Source: Euonymus europaeus
Taxonomy: Eukaryota; Streptophyta; Magnoliopsida; Celastrales; Celastraceae
Length of the DNA stretch: 64,000 bases
Reading direction: 5' to 3'
NCBI GenBank assembly: GCA_963580455.1
Contig: OY756962.1
Coordinates: 15,580,001-15,644,000 of the forward strand
The translations under genes and the position numbers were made by a program. Shown here one piece after another: positions 39,660-52,600 of this stretch. Within the stretch, counting starts at the first letter, position 1; every line of letters starts with the position of its first letter. A model generated the notes under the pieces. That model had not been told where the DNA came from. It searched no databases and saw only the letters and a list, made by a program, of their open reading frames with translations.

Positions 39660-41700
39660 GTTCTTCTATGTCAAATTTTACGAGTATAAGCTTCCTAGAT
39701 TATTTTGATGCTAAAACACCATCTTTCTATGACAAATGGACAAAACCGTTAAAAGCCCCTCCATAGAGAGAGTTGAGCAACTTCGGACTATCAAAGTTGC
39801 TCGGTGTAAACTTTTTATTGTTGTTCTATGTCAAATTTTACGAGTACAATCTTCCAAGATTATTTCGATTCCAAATCACCAACTTTCTATGAGAAATGGA
39901 CAAAACCGTTAAAAGCTCCTCCATAGAGAGTGTGGAGGAACTTCGAACCATCAAAGTTGCTCGATGTACATTTTTTATTGTCCTTCTACGTCAAATTTTA
40001 TGAGTATAAGCTTCCAAGATTACTTCGATGCCAAAACACCAAATTTTATCACAAATGGACAAAACCGTTAAAAGCTCCTCCATAGAGATAGTTGAGCAAC
40101 TTCGGACCAACAAAGTCGCTCGGGATACACTTTTTATTGCTCTTCTGTGTCAAATTTTACGAGTATAAGCTTCCTAGATTATTTCGATGCTAAAACACCA
40201 TCTTTCTATGACAAATGGACGAAACTGTTAAAAGCCACACCATAGAGAGAGTTGAGCAACTTCGGACCATCAAAGTTGCTCGGTGTACACTTTTTATTGT
40301 TATTCTATATAAAATTTTATGAGTATAAGCTTCCAAGATTATTTCGATTCTAAAACACCAACTTTCTATGAGAAATAGACAAAACCGTTAAAACTACTCC
40401 ATAGAGAGAGTTGAGCAACTTCGAACCAACAAAGTTGATCGGGATACACTTTTTATTGTTCTTCTTTGTCAAATTTTACGAGTATAAGCTTCCTAGATTT
40501 TTTCGATGCTAAAACACCATCTTTCTATGACAAATGGATAAAACCGTTAAAATCCCTCCATAGAGAGAGTTGAGCAACTTCAGACTATCAAAGTTGCTTG
40601 GTGTACGCTTTTATTGTTCTTCTATGTCAAATTTTACGAGTATAAGCTTCCAAGATTATTTCGATGCCAAAACACCAACTTTTAATCACAAATGGATAAA
40701 AACCTTTAAAAGCTCTTACATAGAGAGAGTTGAGCAACTTCGGACCAACAAAGTTGCTCGGGATACACTTTTTATTGTTCTTCTTTGTCAAATTTTACGA
40801 GTATAAGCTTCCTAGATTATTTCGATGCTAAAACAACATCTTTCTATGACAAATGGACAAAACCGTTAAAAGCCCCTCCATAGAGAGAGTTGAGCAACTT
40901 CGGACTATCAAAGTTGCTCGGTGTACACTTTTTATTGTTATTCTATGTCAAATTTTATGAGTATAAGCTTCCAAGATTATTTCGATTCCAAATCACCAAC
41001 TTTCTATGAGAAATAGACAAAACCGTTAAAAGCTCCTCCATAGAGAGAGTTGAGCAACTTCGAATCATCAAAGTTGCTTGAATGTACACATTTTATTGTC
41101 CTTCTATGTCAAATTTTTTCGAGTATAAGCTTCCAAGATTACTTCGATGCCAAAACACCAACTTTTTATCACAAATGGACAAAACCGTTAAAAGCTCCTC
41201 CATAGAGAGAGTTGAGCAACTTCGGACACACAAAGTTGCTCGAGATATACTTTTTATTGTTCTTCTATGTCAAATTTTTCGAGTATAAGCTTCCTAGATT
41301 ATTTCGATGCTAAAACACCATCTTTCTATGACAAATGGACAAAATCGTTAAAAGCCCCTCCATAGAGAGAGTTGAGCAACTTCGAACCATCAAATTTGCT
41401 CGGTGTACACTTTTTATTGTTATTCTATGTCACCTTTTATGAGTATAAGCTTCCAAGATTATTTCGATTCCAAATCACCAACTTTCTATGAGAAATAGAC
41501 AAAACCGTTAAAAGCTCCTCCATAGAGAGAGTTGAGCAACGTCGAACCAACAAAGTTGATCGGGATACACTTTTTATTGTTCTTCTTTGTCAAATTTTAC
41601 GAGTATAAGCTTCCTAGATTTTTTCGATGCTAAAACACCATCTTTCTATGACAAATGGACAAAACCGTTAAAATCTCCTCCACAGAGAGAGTTGAGCAAC
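39660..41700 (+). repeat. 2-kb segment, copy 1 of a 3,206-bp spaced pair
   Basis: Matches 42866-44905. Shared rare marks: TTATTGTTGTTCTATG, GTGTGGAGGAACTTCG, GACGAAACTGTTAAAAGCC, GTTAAAACTACTCCATAG, GTGTACGCTTTTATTG (1-base deletion) and AACCTTTAAAAGCTCTTAC. Near 41083 it has an extra A (GCTTGAATGTACACATTTT) lacking in the other copy, so later matches shift by about one base. Confidence 0.83.
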
Positions 41701-42865
41701 TTCGGACCAACACAGTTGCTCGGTGTACACTTTTTATTGTCCTTCTATGTCAAATTTTACGAGTATAAGCTTCCAAGATTACTTCGATGCCAAAACACCA
41801 ACTTTTTATCACAAATGGACAAAACCGTTAAAAGCTCCTCCATAGAGAGAGTTGAGCAACGTCGGACCAACAAAGTTGCTCGGGATACACTTTTTATTGT
41901 TCTTCTTTGTCAAATTTTACGAGTATAAGCTTCATAGATTATTTTGATGCTAAAACACCATCTTTCTATGACAAATGGACAAAACCGTTAAAAGCCCCTC
42001 CATAGAGAGAGTTGAGCAACTTCGGACTATCAAAGTTGCTCGGTGTAAACTTTTTATTGTTCTTCTATGTCAAATTCTAATTTTACGAGTATAATCTTCC
42101 AAGATTATTTCGATTCCAAATCACCAACTTTCTATGAGAAATGGACAAAACCGTTAAAAGCTCCTCCATAGAGAGAGTTGAGCAACTTCGGACCAACAAA
42201 GTTGCTCGGGATATACTTTTTATTGTTCTTCTATGTCAAATTTTACGAGTATAAGCTTCCTAGATTATTTCGATGCTAAAACACCATCTTTCTATGACAA
42301 ATGGACAAAACCGTTAAAAGCCCCTCCATAGAGAGAGTTGAGCAACTTCGGACCATCAAAGTTGCTCGGTGTACACTTTTTATTGTTATTCTATGTCACC
42401 TTTTATGAGTATAAGCTTCCAAGATTATTTCGATTCCAAATCACCAACTTTCTATGAGAAATAGACAAAACCGTTAAAAGCTCCTCCATAGAGAGAGTTG
42501 AGCAACGTCGAACACACAAAGTTGCTCGGGATACACTTTTTATTGTTCTTCTTTGTCAAATTTTACGAGTATAAGCTTCCTAGATTTTTTCGATGCTAAA
42601 ACACCATCTTTCTATGACAAATGGACAAAACCGTTAAAATCTCCTCCACAGAGAGAGTTGAGCAACTTCGGACCAACACAGTTGCTCGGTGTACACTTTT
42701 TATTGTCCTTCTATGTCAAATTTTACGAGTATAAGCTTCCAAGAATATTTCGATGCCAAAACACCAACTTTTTTATCACAAATAGACAAAACCGTTAAAA
42801 GCTCCTCCATAGAGAGAGTTGAGCAACTTCGGACCAAAAAAGTTGCTCGGGATACACTTTTTATT
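41701..42865 (+). repeat. Spacer monomers between the 3,206-bp pair, with a 6-bp insertion
   Basis: Seven forward monomers. Near 42071-42089 the usual CAAATTTTACGAG reads CAAATTCTAATTTTACGAG, six bases longer, probably slippage at the AATT step. Near 42769 there is also one extra T in CAACTTTTTTATCAC. Confidence 0.75.
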
Positions 42866-44905
42866 GTTCTTCTATGTCAAATTTTACGAGTATAAGCTTC
42901 CTAGATTATTTTGATGCTAAAACACCATCTTTCTATGACAAATGGACAAAACCGTTAAAAGCCCCTCCATAGAGAGAGTTGAGCAACTTCGGACTATCAA
43001 AGTTGCTCGGTGTAAACTTTTTATTGTTGTTCTATGTCAAATTTTACGAGTACAATCTTCCAAGATTATTTCGATTCCAAATCACCAACTTTCTATGAGA
43101 AATGGACAAAACCGTTAAAAGCTCCTCCATAGAGAGTGTGGAGGAACTTCGAACCATCAAAGTTGCTCGATGTACACTTTTTATTGTCCTTCTACGTCAA
43201 ATTTTATGAGTATAAGCTTCCAAGATTACTTCGATGCCAAAACACCAAATTTTATCACAAATGGACAAAACCGTTAAAAGCTCCTCCATAGAGATAGTTG
43301 AGCAACTTCGGACCAACAAAGTCGCTCGGGATACACTTTTTATTGCTCTTCTGTGTCAAATTTTACGAGTATAAGCTTCCTAGATTATTTCGATGCTAAA
43401 ACACCATCTTTCTATGACAAATGGACGAAACTGTTAAAAGCCACACCATAGAGAGAGTTGAGCAACTTCGGACCATCAAAGTTGCTCGGTGTACACTTTT
43501 TATTGTTATTCTATATAAAATTTTATGAGTATAAGCTTCCAAGATTATTTCGATTCTAAAACACCAACTTTCTATGAGAAATAGACAAAACCGTTAAAAC
43601 TACTCCATAGAGAGAGTTGAGCAACTTCGAACCAACAAAGTTGATCGGGATACACTTTTTATTGTTCTTCTTTGTCAAATTTTACGAGTATAAGCTTCCT
43701 AGATTTTTTCGATGCTAAAACACCATCTTTCTATGACAAATGGATAAAACCGTTAAAATCCCTCCATAGAGAGAGTTGAGCAACTTCAGACTATCAAAGT
43801 TGCTTGGTGTACGCTTTTATTGTTCTTCTATGTCAAATTTTACGAGTATAAGCTTCCAAGATTATTTCGATGCCAAAACACCAACTTTTAATCACAAATG
43901 GATAAAAACCTTTAAAAGCTCTTACATAGAGAGAGTTGAGCAACTTCGGACCAACAAAGTTGCTCGGGATACACTTTTTATTGTTCTTCTTTGTCAAATT
44001 TTACGAGTATAAGCTTCCTAGATTATTTCGATGCTAAAACAACATCTTTCTATGACAAATGGACAAAACCGTTAAAAGCCCCTCCATAGAGAGAGTTGAG
44101 CAACTTCGGACCATCAAAGTTGCTCGGTGTACACTTTTTATTGTTATTCTATGTCAAATTTTATGAGTATAAGCTTCCAAGATTATTTCGATTCCAAATC
44201 ACCAACTTTCTATGAGAAATAGACAAAAACGTTAAAAGCTCCTCCATAGAGAGAGTTGAGCAACTTCGAATCATCAAAGTTGCTTGATGTACACTTTTTA
44301 ATGTCCTTCTATGTCAAATTTTACGAGTATAAGCTTCCAAGATTACTTCGATGCCAAAACACCAACTATTTATCACAAATGGACAAAACCGTTAAAAGCT
44401 CCTCCATAGAGAGAGTTGAGCAACTTCGGACACACAAAGTTGCTCGGGATATACTTTTTATTGTTCTTCTATGTCAAATTTTACGAGTATAATCTTCCTA
44501 GATTATTTCGATGCTAAAACACCATCTTTCTATGACAAATGGACAAAATCGTTAAAAGCCCCTCCATAGAGAGAGTTGAGCAACTTCGAACCATCAAAGT
44601 TGCTCGGTGTAAACTTTTTATTGTTATTCTATGTCACCTTTTATGAGTATAAGCTTCCAAGATTATTTCGATTCCAAATCACCAACTTTCTATGAGAAAT
44701 AGACAAAACCGTTAAAAGCTCCTCCATAGAGAGAGTTGAGCAACGTCGAACCAACAAAGTTGATCGGGATACACTTTTTTTTGTTCTTCTTTGTCAAATT
44801 TTACGAGTATAAGCTTCCTAGATTTTTTCGATGCTAAAACACCATCTTTCTATGACAAATGGACAAAACCGTTAAAATCTCCTCCACAGAGAGAGTTGAG
44901 CAACT
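42866..44905 (+). repeat. 2-kb segment, copy 2 of a 3,206-bp spaced pair
   Basis: Second copy of 39660-41700. Differences include GGACCATCAAAG near 44107 against GGACTATCAAAG, GACAAAAACG near 44222, and AACTATTTATCAC near 44363. The run of six T in CACTTTTTTTTGTTC near 44775 is private. Confidence 0.83.
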
Positions 44906-45440
44906 TCGGACCATCAAAGTTGCTTGGTGTACGCTTTTTATAGTTTTTCTATGACAAATTTTACGAGCATAAGCTTCCAAGATTATTTCGATGCCAAAAC
45001 ACCAACTTTTAATCACAAATGAACAAAAACCGTTAAAAGCTCCTACATAGAGAGAGTTGAGCAACTTCGAACCAACAAAATTGATCAGGATACACTTTTT
45101 ATTGTTCTTCTTTGTCAAATTTTACGAGTATAAGCTTCCTAGATTTTTTCGATGCTAAAACACCATCTTTCTATGACAAATGGACAAAACCGTTAAAAGT
45201 CCCTCCATAGAGAGAGTTGAGCAACTTCGGACCATCAAAGTTGCTCGGTGTACACTTTTTATTGTTATTCTATGTCAAATTTTACGAGTATAAGCTTCCA
45301 AGATTATTTCGATTCCAAATCACCAACTTTCTATGAGAAATAGACAAAACCGTTAAAAGCTCCTCCATAGAGAGAGTTGAGCAACGTCGAACCAACAAAG
45401 TTGATCGGGATACACTTTTTATTGTTCTTCTTTGTCAAAT
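44906..45440 (+). repeat. Segment of a 1,768-bp spaced pair, copy 1
   Basis: Matches 46674-47208. Shared rare marks: TTTTTATAGTTTTTCTATGAC, ACGAGCATAAGC, AATGAACAAAAACCG and CAAAATTGATCAGGATAC. Offset 1,768 is eleven monomers plus 8 bases. The surplus comes from extra bases near 45017 and 45901 and a 6-bp insertion near 45920. Confidence 0.83.
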
Positions 45441-46673
45441 TTTACGAGTATAAGCTTCGTAGATTTTTTCGATTCTAAAACACGATCTTTCTATGACAAA
45501 TGGACAAAACCGTTAAAATCTCCTCCACAGAGAGAGTTGAGCAACTTCGGACCAACACAGTTGCTCGGTGTACACTTTTTATTGTCCTTCTATGTCAAAT
45601 TTTACGAGTATAAGCTTCCAAGATTACTTCGATGCCAAAACACCAACTTTTTATCACAAATGGACAAAACCGTTAAAATCTCCTCCATAGAGAGAGTTGA
45701 GCAACGTCGGACCAACAAAGTTGCTCGGGATACACTTTTTATTGTTCTTCTATGTCAAATTTTACGAGTATAAGCTTCCTAGATTATTTTGATGCTAAAA
45801 CACCATCTTTCTATGACAAATGGACAAAACCGTTAAAAGCCCCTCCATAGAGAGAGTTGAGCAACTTCGGACTATCAAAGTTGCTCGGTGTACACTTTTT
45901 TATTGTTCTTCTACGTCAAATTCAAATTTTACGAGTATAATCTTCCAAGATTATTTCGATTCCAAATCACCAACTTTCTATGAGAAATGGACAAAACCGT
46001 TAAAAGCTCCTCCATAGAGAGTGTGGAGCAACTTCGAACCATCAAGGTTGCTCGATGTACACTTTTTATTGTCCTTCCATGTCAAATTTTACGAGTATAA
46101 GCTTCCAAGATTACTTCGATGCCAAAACACCAACTTTTTATCACAAATGGACAAAATCGTTAAAAGCTCCTCCATAGAGAGAGTTGAGCAACTTCGGACC
46201 AACAAAGTCGCTCGGGATACACTTTTTATTGTTCTTCTATGTCAAATTTTACGAGTATAAGCTTCCTAGATTATTTCGATGCTAAAACACCATCTTTCTA
46301 TGACAAATGGACAAAACCGTTAAAAGCCCCACCACAGAGAGAGTTGAGCAACTTCGGACCATCAAAGTTGCTCGGTGTACACTTTTTATTGTTATTCTAT
46401 GTCAAATTTTATGAGTATATGCTTCCAAGATTATTTCGATTCTAAATCACCAACTTTCTATGAGAAATAGACAAAACCGTTAAAAGCTCATCCATAGAGA
46501 GAGTTGAGCAACTTCGAACCAACAAAATTGATCAGGATACACTTTTTATTGTTCTTCTTTGTCAAATTTTACGAGTATAAGCTTCCTAGATTTTTTCGAT
46601 GCTAAAACACCATTTTTCTATGACAAATGGACAAAACCGTTAAAAGTCCCTCCATAGAGAGAGTTGAGAAACT
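45441..46673 (+). repeat. Mixed monomers with a 6-bp tandem insertion
   Basis: Forward monomers without a long partner. Near 45917-45937 the CAAATT step is duplicated (TCAAATTCAAATTTTACGAG) and nearby CACTTTTTTATTG has one extra T. The next monomer has CATCAAGGTTGCTCG and CTTCCATGTC, both private. Confidence 0.75.
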
Positions 46674-47208
46674 TCGGACCATCAAAGTTGCTTGGTGTAC
46701 GCTTTTTATAGTTTTTCTATGACAAATTTTACGAGCATAAGCTTCCAAGATTATTTCGATGCCAAAACACCAACTTTTAATCACAAATGAACAAAAACCG
46801 TTAAAAGCTCCTACATAGAGAGAGTTGAGCAACTTCGAACCAACAAAATTGATCAGGATACACTTTTTATTGTTCTTCTTTGTCAAATTTTACGAGTATA
46901 AGCTTCCTAGATTTTTTCGATGCTAAAACACCATCTTTCTATGACAAATGGACAAAACCGTTAAAAGTCCCTCCATAGAGAGAGTTGAGCAACTTCGGAC
47001 CATCAAAGTTGCTCGGTGTACACTTTTTATTGTTATTCTATGTCAAATTTTACGAGTATAAGCTTCCAAGATTATTTCGATTCCAAATCACCAACTTTCT
47101 ATGAGAAATAGACAAAACCGTTAAAAGCTCCTCCATAGAGAGAGTTGACCAACGTCGAACCAACAAAGTTGATCGGGATACACTTTTTATTGTTCTTCTT
47201 TGTCAAAT
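46674..47208 (+). repeat. Segment of a 1,768-bp spaced pair, copy 2
   Basis: Second copy of 44906-45440, ending with GTTGACCAACGTCGAACC near 47145 where copy 1 has GTTGAGCAACGTCGAACC. That changed form is then the mark of one version of the 640-bp repeat to the right, so this copy sits at the source or edge of that family. Confidence 0.8.
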
Positions 47209-48340
47209 TTTACGAGTATAAGCTTCCTAGATTTTTTCGATGCTAAAACACCATCTTTCTATGACAAATGGAAAAAACCGTTAAAATCTCTTCCACAGAG
47301 AGAGTTGAGCAACTTCGGACCAACAAAGTTGCTCGGTGTACACTTTTTATTGTCCTTCTATGTCAAATTTTACGAGTATAAGCTTCCAAGATTACTTCGA
47401 TGCCAAAACACCAACTTTTTATCACAAATGGACAAAACCGTTAAAAGCTCCTCCATAGAGAGAGTTGAGCAACTTCGGAACAACAAAGTTGCTCGGGATA
47501 CACTTTTTATTGTTCTTCTATGTCAAATTTTATGAGTATAAGCTTCCAAGATTATTTCGATTCTAAATCACCAACTTTCTATGAGAAATAGACAAAACCG
47601 TTAAAAGCTCCTCCATAGAGAGAGTTGAGCAACTTCGAACCAACAAAGTTGATCGGGATACACTTTTTATTGTTCTTCTTTGTCAAATTTTACGAGTATA
47701 AGCTTCCTAGATTTTTTCGATGCTAAAACACCATCTCTCTATGACAAATGGAAAAAACCGTTAAAATCTCTTCCACAGAGAGAGTTGAGAAACTTCGGAC
47801 CAACAAAGTTGCTCGGTGTACACTTTTTATTGTCCTTCTATGTCAAATTTTACGAGTATAAGCTTCCAAGATTACTTCGATGCCAAAACACCAACTTTTT
47901 ATCACAAATGGACAAAACCGTTAAAAGCTCCTCCATAGAGAGAGTTGAGCAACTTCGTACCAACAAAGTTGCTCGGGATACATTTTTTATTGTTCTTCTA
48001 TGTCAAATTTTTTGAGTATAAGCTTCCAAGATTATTTCGATTCTAAATCACCAAATTTCTATGAGAAATAGACAAAACCGTTAAAAGCTCCTCCAGAGAG
48101 AGAGTTAAGCAACTTCGAACCAACAAAGTTGATCGGGATACACTTTTTATTGTTATTCTATGTCAAATTTTATGAGTATAAGCTTCCAAGATTATTTCGA
48201 TTCTAAATCACCAACTTTCTATATGAAATAGACAAAACCGTTAAAAGCTCCTCCATAGAGAGAGTTGAGCAACTTCGAACCAACAAAGTTGCTTGATGTA
48301 AACTTTTTATTGTCCTTCTATGTCAAATTTTACGAGTATA
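47209..48340 (+). repeat. Incomplete 640-bp units before the dimer run
   Basis: 46901-47540 is a complete unit of the GACCAACGTCG version, 47541-48020 is a three-monomer form of the other version, and 48021-48340 holds only its two C-type monomers, the second with CTTTCTATATGAAATAG. The last part matches 54424-54743 at offset 6,403, including ATATGAAATAG and TTGCTTGATGTAAAC. Confidence 0.75.
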
Positions 48341-49303
48341 AGCTTCCTAGATTTTTTCGATGCTAAAACACCATCTTTCTATGACAAATGGACAAAACCG
48401 TTAAAAGTCCCTCAATAGAGAGAGTTGAGAAACTTCGGACCATCAAAGTTGCTTGGTGTACGCTTTTTATTGTTCTTCTATGTCAAATTTTACGAGTATA
48501 AGCTTCCAAGATTAATTCGATGCCAAAACACCAACTTTTAATCACAAATGGACAAAAACCGTTAAAAGCTCCTACATAGAGAGAGTTGAGCAACTTCGGA
48601 CCAACAAAGTTGCTCGGGATACACTTTTTATTGTTCTTCTTTGTCAAATTTTACGAGTATAAGCTTCCTAGATTTTTTCGATGCTAAAACACCATCTTTC
48701 TATGAGAAATGGACAAAACCGTTAAAAGTCCCTCCATAGAGAGAGTTGAGAAACTTCGGACCATCAAAGTTGCTTGGTGTACGCTTTTTATTGTTCTTCT
48801 ATGTCAAATTTTACGAGTATAAGCTTCCAAGATTAATTCGATGCCAAAACACCAACTTTTAATCACAAATGGACAAAAACCGTTAAAAGCTCCTACATAG
48901 AGAGAGTTGAGCAACTTCGGACCAACAAAGTTGCTCGGGATACACTTTTTATTGTTCTTCTTTGTCAAATTTTACGAGTATAAGCTTCCTAGATTTTTTC
49001 GATGCTAAAACACCATCTTTCTATGACAAATGGACAAAACCGTTAAAAGTCCCTCCATAGAGAGAGTTGAGAAACTTCGGACCATCAAAGTTGCTTGGTG
49101 TACGCTTTTTATTGTTCTTCTATGTCAAATTTTACGAGTATAAGCTTCCAAGATTATTTCGATGCCAAAACACCAACTTTTTATCACAAATGGACAAAAA
49201 CCGTTAAACGCTCCTACATAGAGAGAGTTGAGCAACTTCGGACCAACAAAGTTGCTCGAGATACACTTTTTATTGTTCTTCTTTGTCAAATTTTACGAGT
49301 ATA
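48341..49303 (+). repeat. Three tandem 321-bp dimers
   Basis: Dimers begin at 48341, 48662 and 48983, each 321 bp. Each pairs a B-like monomer (GATTTTTTCGATGC, AAAAGTCCCTCC, GAGAAACTTCGG, TTGCTTGGTGTACGC) with an A-like one (GATTAATTCGATGCC, TTTTAATCACAAATGG, ACAAAAACCG, GCTCCTACATAG). The extra base is the fifth A in ACAAAAACCG. The third dimer has GATTATTTCGATGCC, TTTTTATCAC and GTTAAACGCTCC. Confidence 0.9.
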
Positions 49304-49623
49304 AGCTTCCTAGATTATTTCGATGCTAAAACACCATCTTTCTATGGCAAATGGACAAAACCGTTAAAAGTCCCTCCATAGAGAGAGTTGAGCAACTTCG
49401 GACCATCAAAGTTGCTCGGTGTACACTTTTTATTGTTATTCTATGTCAAATTTTACGAGTATAAGCTTCCAAGATTATTTCGATTCCAAATCACCAACTT
49501 TCTATGAGAAATAGACAAAACCGTTAAAAGCTCCTCCATAGAGAGAGTTGACCAACTTCGGACCAACAAAGTTGATCGGGATACACTTTTTATTGTTCTT
49601 CTTTGTCAAATTTTACGAGTATA

Positions 49624-52600
49624 AGCTTCCTAGATTTTTTCGATGCTAAAACACCATCTTTCTATGACAAATGGAAAAAACCGTTAAAATCTCTTCCACA
49701 GAGAGAGTTGAGCAACTTCGGACCAACAAAGTTGCTCGGTGTACACTTTTTATTGTCCTTCTATGTCAAATTTTACGAGTATAAGCTTCCAAGATTACTT
49801 CGATGTCAAAACACCAACTTTTTATCACAAATGGACAAAACCGTTAAAAGCTCCTCCATAGAGAGAGTTGAGCAACTTCGGACCAACAAAGTTGCTCGGG
49901 ATACACTTTTTATTGTTCTTCTATGTCAAATTTTATGAGTATAAGCTTCCAAGATTATTTCGATTCTAAATTACCAAATTTCTATGAGAAATAGACAAAA
50001 CCGTTAAAAGCTCCTCCAGAGAGGGAGTTGAGCAACTTCGAACCAACAAAGTTGATCGGGATACACTTTTTATTGTTATTCTATGTCAAATTTTATGAGT
50101 ATAAGCTTCCAAGATTATTTCGATTCTAAATCACCAACTTTCTATGAGAAATAGACAAAACCGTTAAAAGCTCCTCCATAGAGAGAGTTGAGCAACTTCG
50201 AACCAACAAAGTTGATCGGGATACACTTTTTATTGTTCTTCTTTGTCAAATTTTACGAGTATAAGCTTCCTAGATTTTTTCGATGCTAAAACACCATCTC
50301 TCTATGACAAATGGAAAAAACCGTTAAAATCTCTTCCACAGAGAGAGTTGAGAAACTTCGGACCAACAAAGTTGCTCGGTGTACACTTTTTATTGTCCTT
50401 CTATGTCAAATTTTGCGAGTATAAGCTTCCAAGATTACTTCGATGCCAAAACACCAACTTTTTATCACAAATGGACAAAACCGTTAAAAGCTCCTCCATA
50501 GAGAGAGTTGAGCAACTTCGGACCAATAAAGTTGCTCGGGATACACTTTTTATTGTTCTTCTATGTCAAATTTTATGAGTATAAGCTTCCTAGATTTTTT
50601 CGATGCTAAAACACCATCTTTCTATGACAAATGGACAAAACCGTTAAAAGTCCCTCCATAGAGAGAGTTGAGCAACTTCGGACCATCAAAGTTGCTCGGT
50701 GTACACTTTTTATTGTTATTCTATGTCAAATTTTACGAGTATAAGCTTCCAAGATTATTTCGATTCCAAATCACCAACTTTCTATGAGAAATAGACAAAA
50801 CCGTTAAAAGCTCCTCCATAGAGAGAGTTGACCAACGTCGAACCAACAAAGTTGATCGGGATACACTTTTTATTGTTCTTCTTTGTCAAATTTTACGAGT
50901 ATAAGCTTCCTAGATTTTTTCGATGCTAAAACACCATCTTTCTATGACAAATGGAAAAAACCGTTAAAATCTCTTCCACAGAGAGAGTTGAGCAACTTCG
51001 GACCAACAAAGTTGCTCGGTGTACACTTTTTATTGTCCTTCTATGTCAAATTTTACGAGTATAAGCTTCCAAGATTACTTCGATGCCAAAACACCAACTT
51101 TTTATCACAAATGGACAAAACCGTTAAAAGCTCCTCCATAGAGAGAGTTGAGCAACTTCGGACCAACAAAGTTGCTCGGGATACACTTTTTATTGTTCTT
51201 CTATGTCAAATTTTATGAGTATAAGCTTCCAAGATTATTTCGATTCTAAATCACCAAATTTCTATGAGAAATAGACAAAACCGTTAAAAGCTCCTCCAGA
51301 GAGAGAGTTGAGCAACTTCGAACCAACAAAGTTGATCGGGATACACTTTTTATTGTTATTCTATGTCAAATTTTATGAGTATAAGCTTCCAAGATTATTT
51401 CGATTCTAAATCACCAACTTTCTATGAGAAATAGACAAAACCGTTAAAAGCTCCTCCATAGAGAGAGTTGAGCAACTTCGAACCAACAAAGTTGATCGGG
51501 ATACACTTTTTATTGTTCTTCTTTGTCAAATTTTACGAGTATAAGCTTCCTAGATTTTTTCGATGCTAAAACACCATCTCTCTATGACAAATGGAAAAAA
51601 CCGTTAAAATCTCTTCCACAGAGAGAGTTGAGAAACTTCGTACCAACAAAGTTGCTCGGTGTACACTTTTTATTGTCCTTCTATGTCAAATTTTACGAGT
51701 ATAAGCTTCCAAGATTACTTCGATGCCAAAACACCAACTTTTTATCACAAATGGACAAAACCGTTAAAAGCTCCTCCATAGAGAGAGTTGAGCAACTTCG
51801 GACCAACAAAGTTGCTCGGGATACACTTTTTATTGTTCTTCTATGTCAAATTTTATGAGTATAAGCTTCCAAGATTATTTCGATTCTAAATTACCAAATT
51901 TCTATGAGAAATAGACAAAACCGTTAAAAGCTCCTCCAGAGAGAGAGTTGAGCAACTTCGAACCAACAAAGTTGATCGGGATACACTTTTTATTGTTATT
52001 CTATGTCAAATTTTATGAGTATAAGCTTCCAAGATTATTTCGATTCTAAATCACCAACTTTCTATGAGAAATAGACAAAACCGTTAAAAGCTCCTCCATA
52101 GAGAGAGTTGAGCAACTTCGAACCAACAAAGTTGATCGGGATACACTTTTTATTGTTCTTCTTTGTCAAATTTTACGAGTATAAGCTTCCTAGATTTTTT
52201 CGATGCTAAAACACCATCTCTCTATGACAAATGGAAAAAACCGTTAAAATCTCTTCCACAGAGAGAGTTGAGAAACTTCGGACCAACAAAGTTGCTCGGT
52301 GTACACTTTTTATTGTCCTTCTATGTCAAATTTTGCGAGTATAAGCTTCCAAGATTACTTCGATGCCAAAACACCAACTTTTTATCACAAATGGACAAAA
52401 CCGTTAAAAGCTCCTCCATAGAGAGAGTTGAGCAACTTCGGACCAACAAAGTTGCTCGGGATACACTTTTTATTGTTCTTCTATGTCAAATTTTATGAGT
52501 ATAAGCTTCCTAGATTTTTTCGATGCTAAAACACCATCTTTCTATGACAAATGGACAAAACCGTTAAAAGTCCCTCCATAGAGAGAGTTGAGCAACTTCG

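Noticed and set aside
26242..46886. Minus-strand open frames at 26242-26457, 44834-45118 and 46602-46886.
   Set aside because: They lie antisense in forward satellite monomers. The last two are alike only because of the 1,768-bp spaced duplication.
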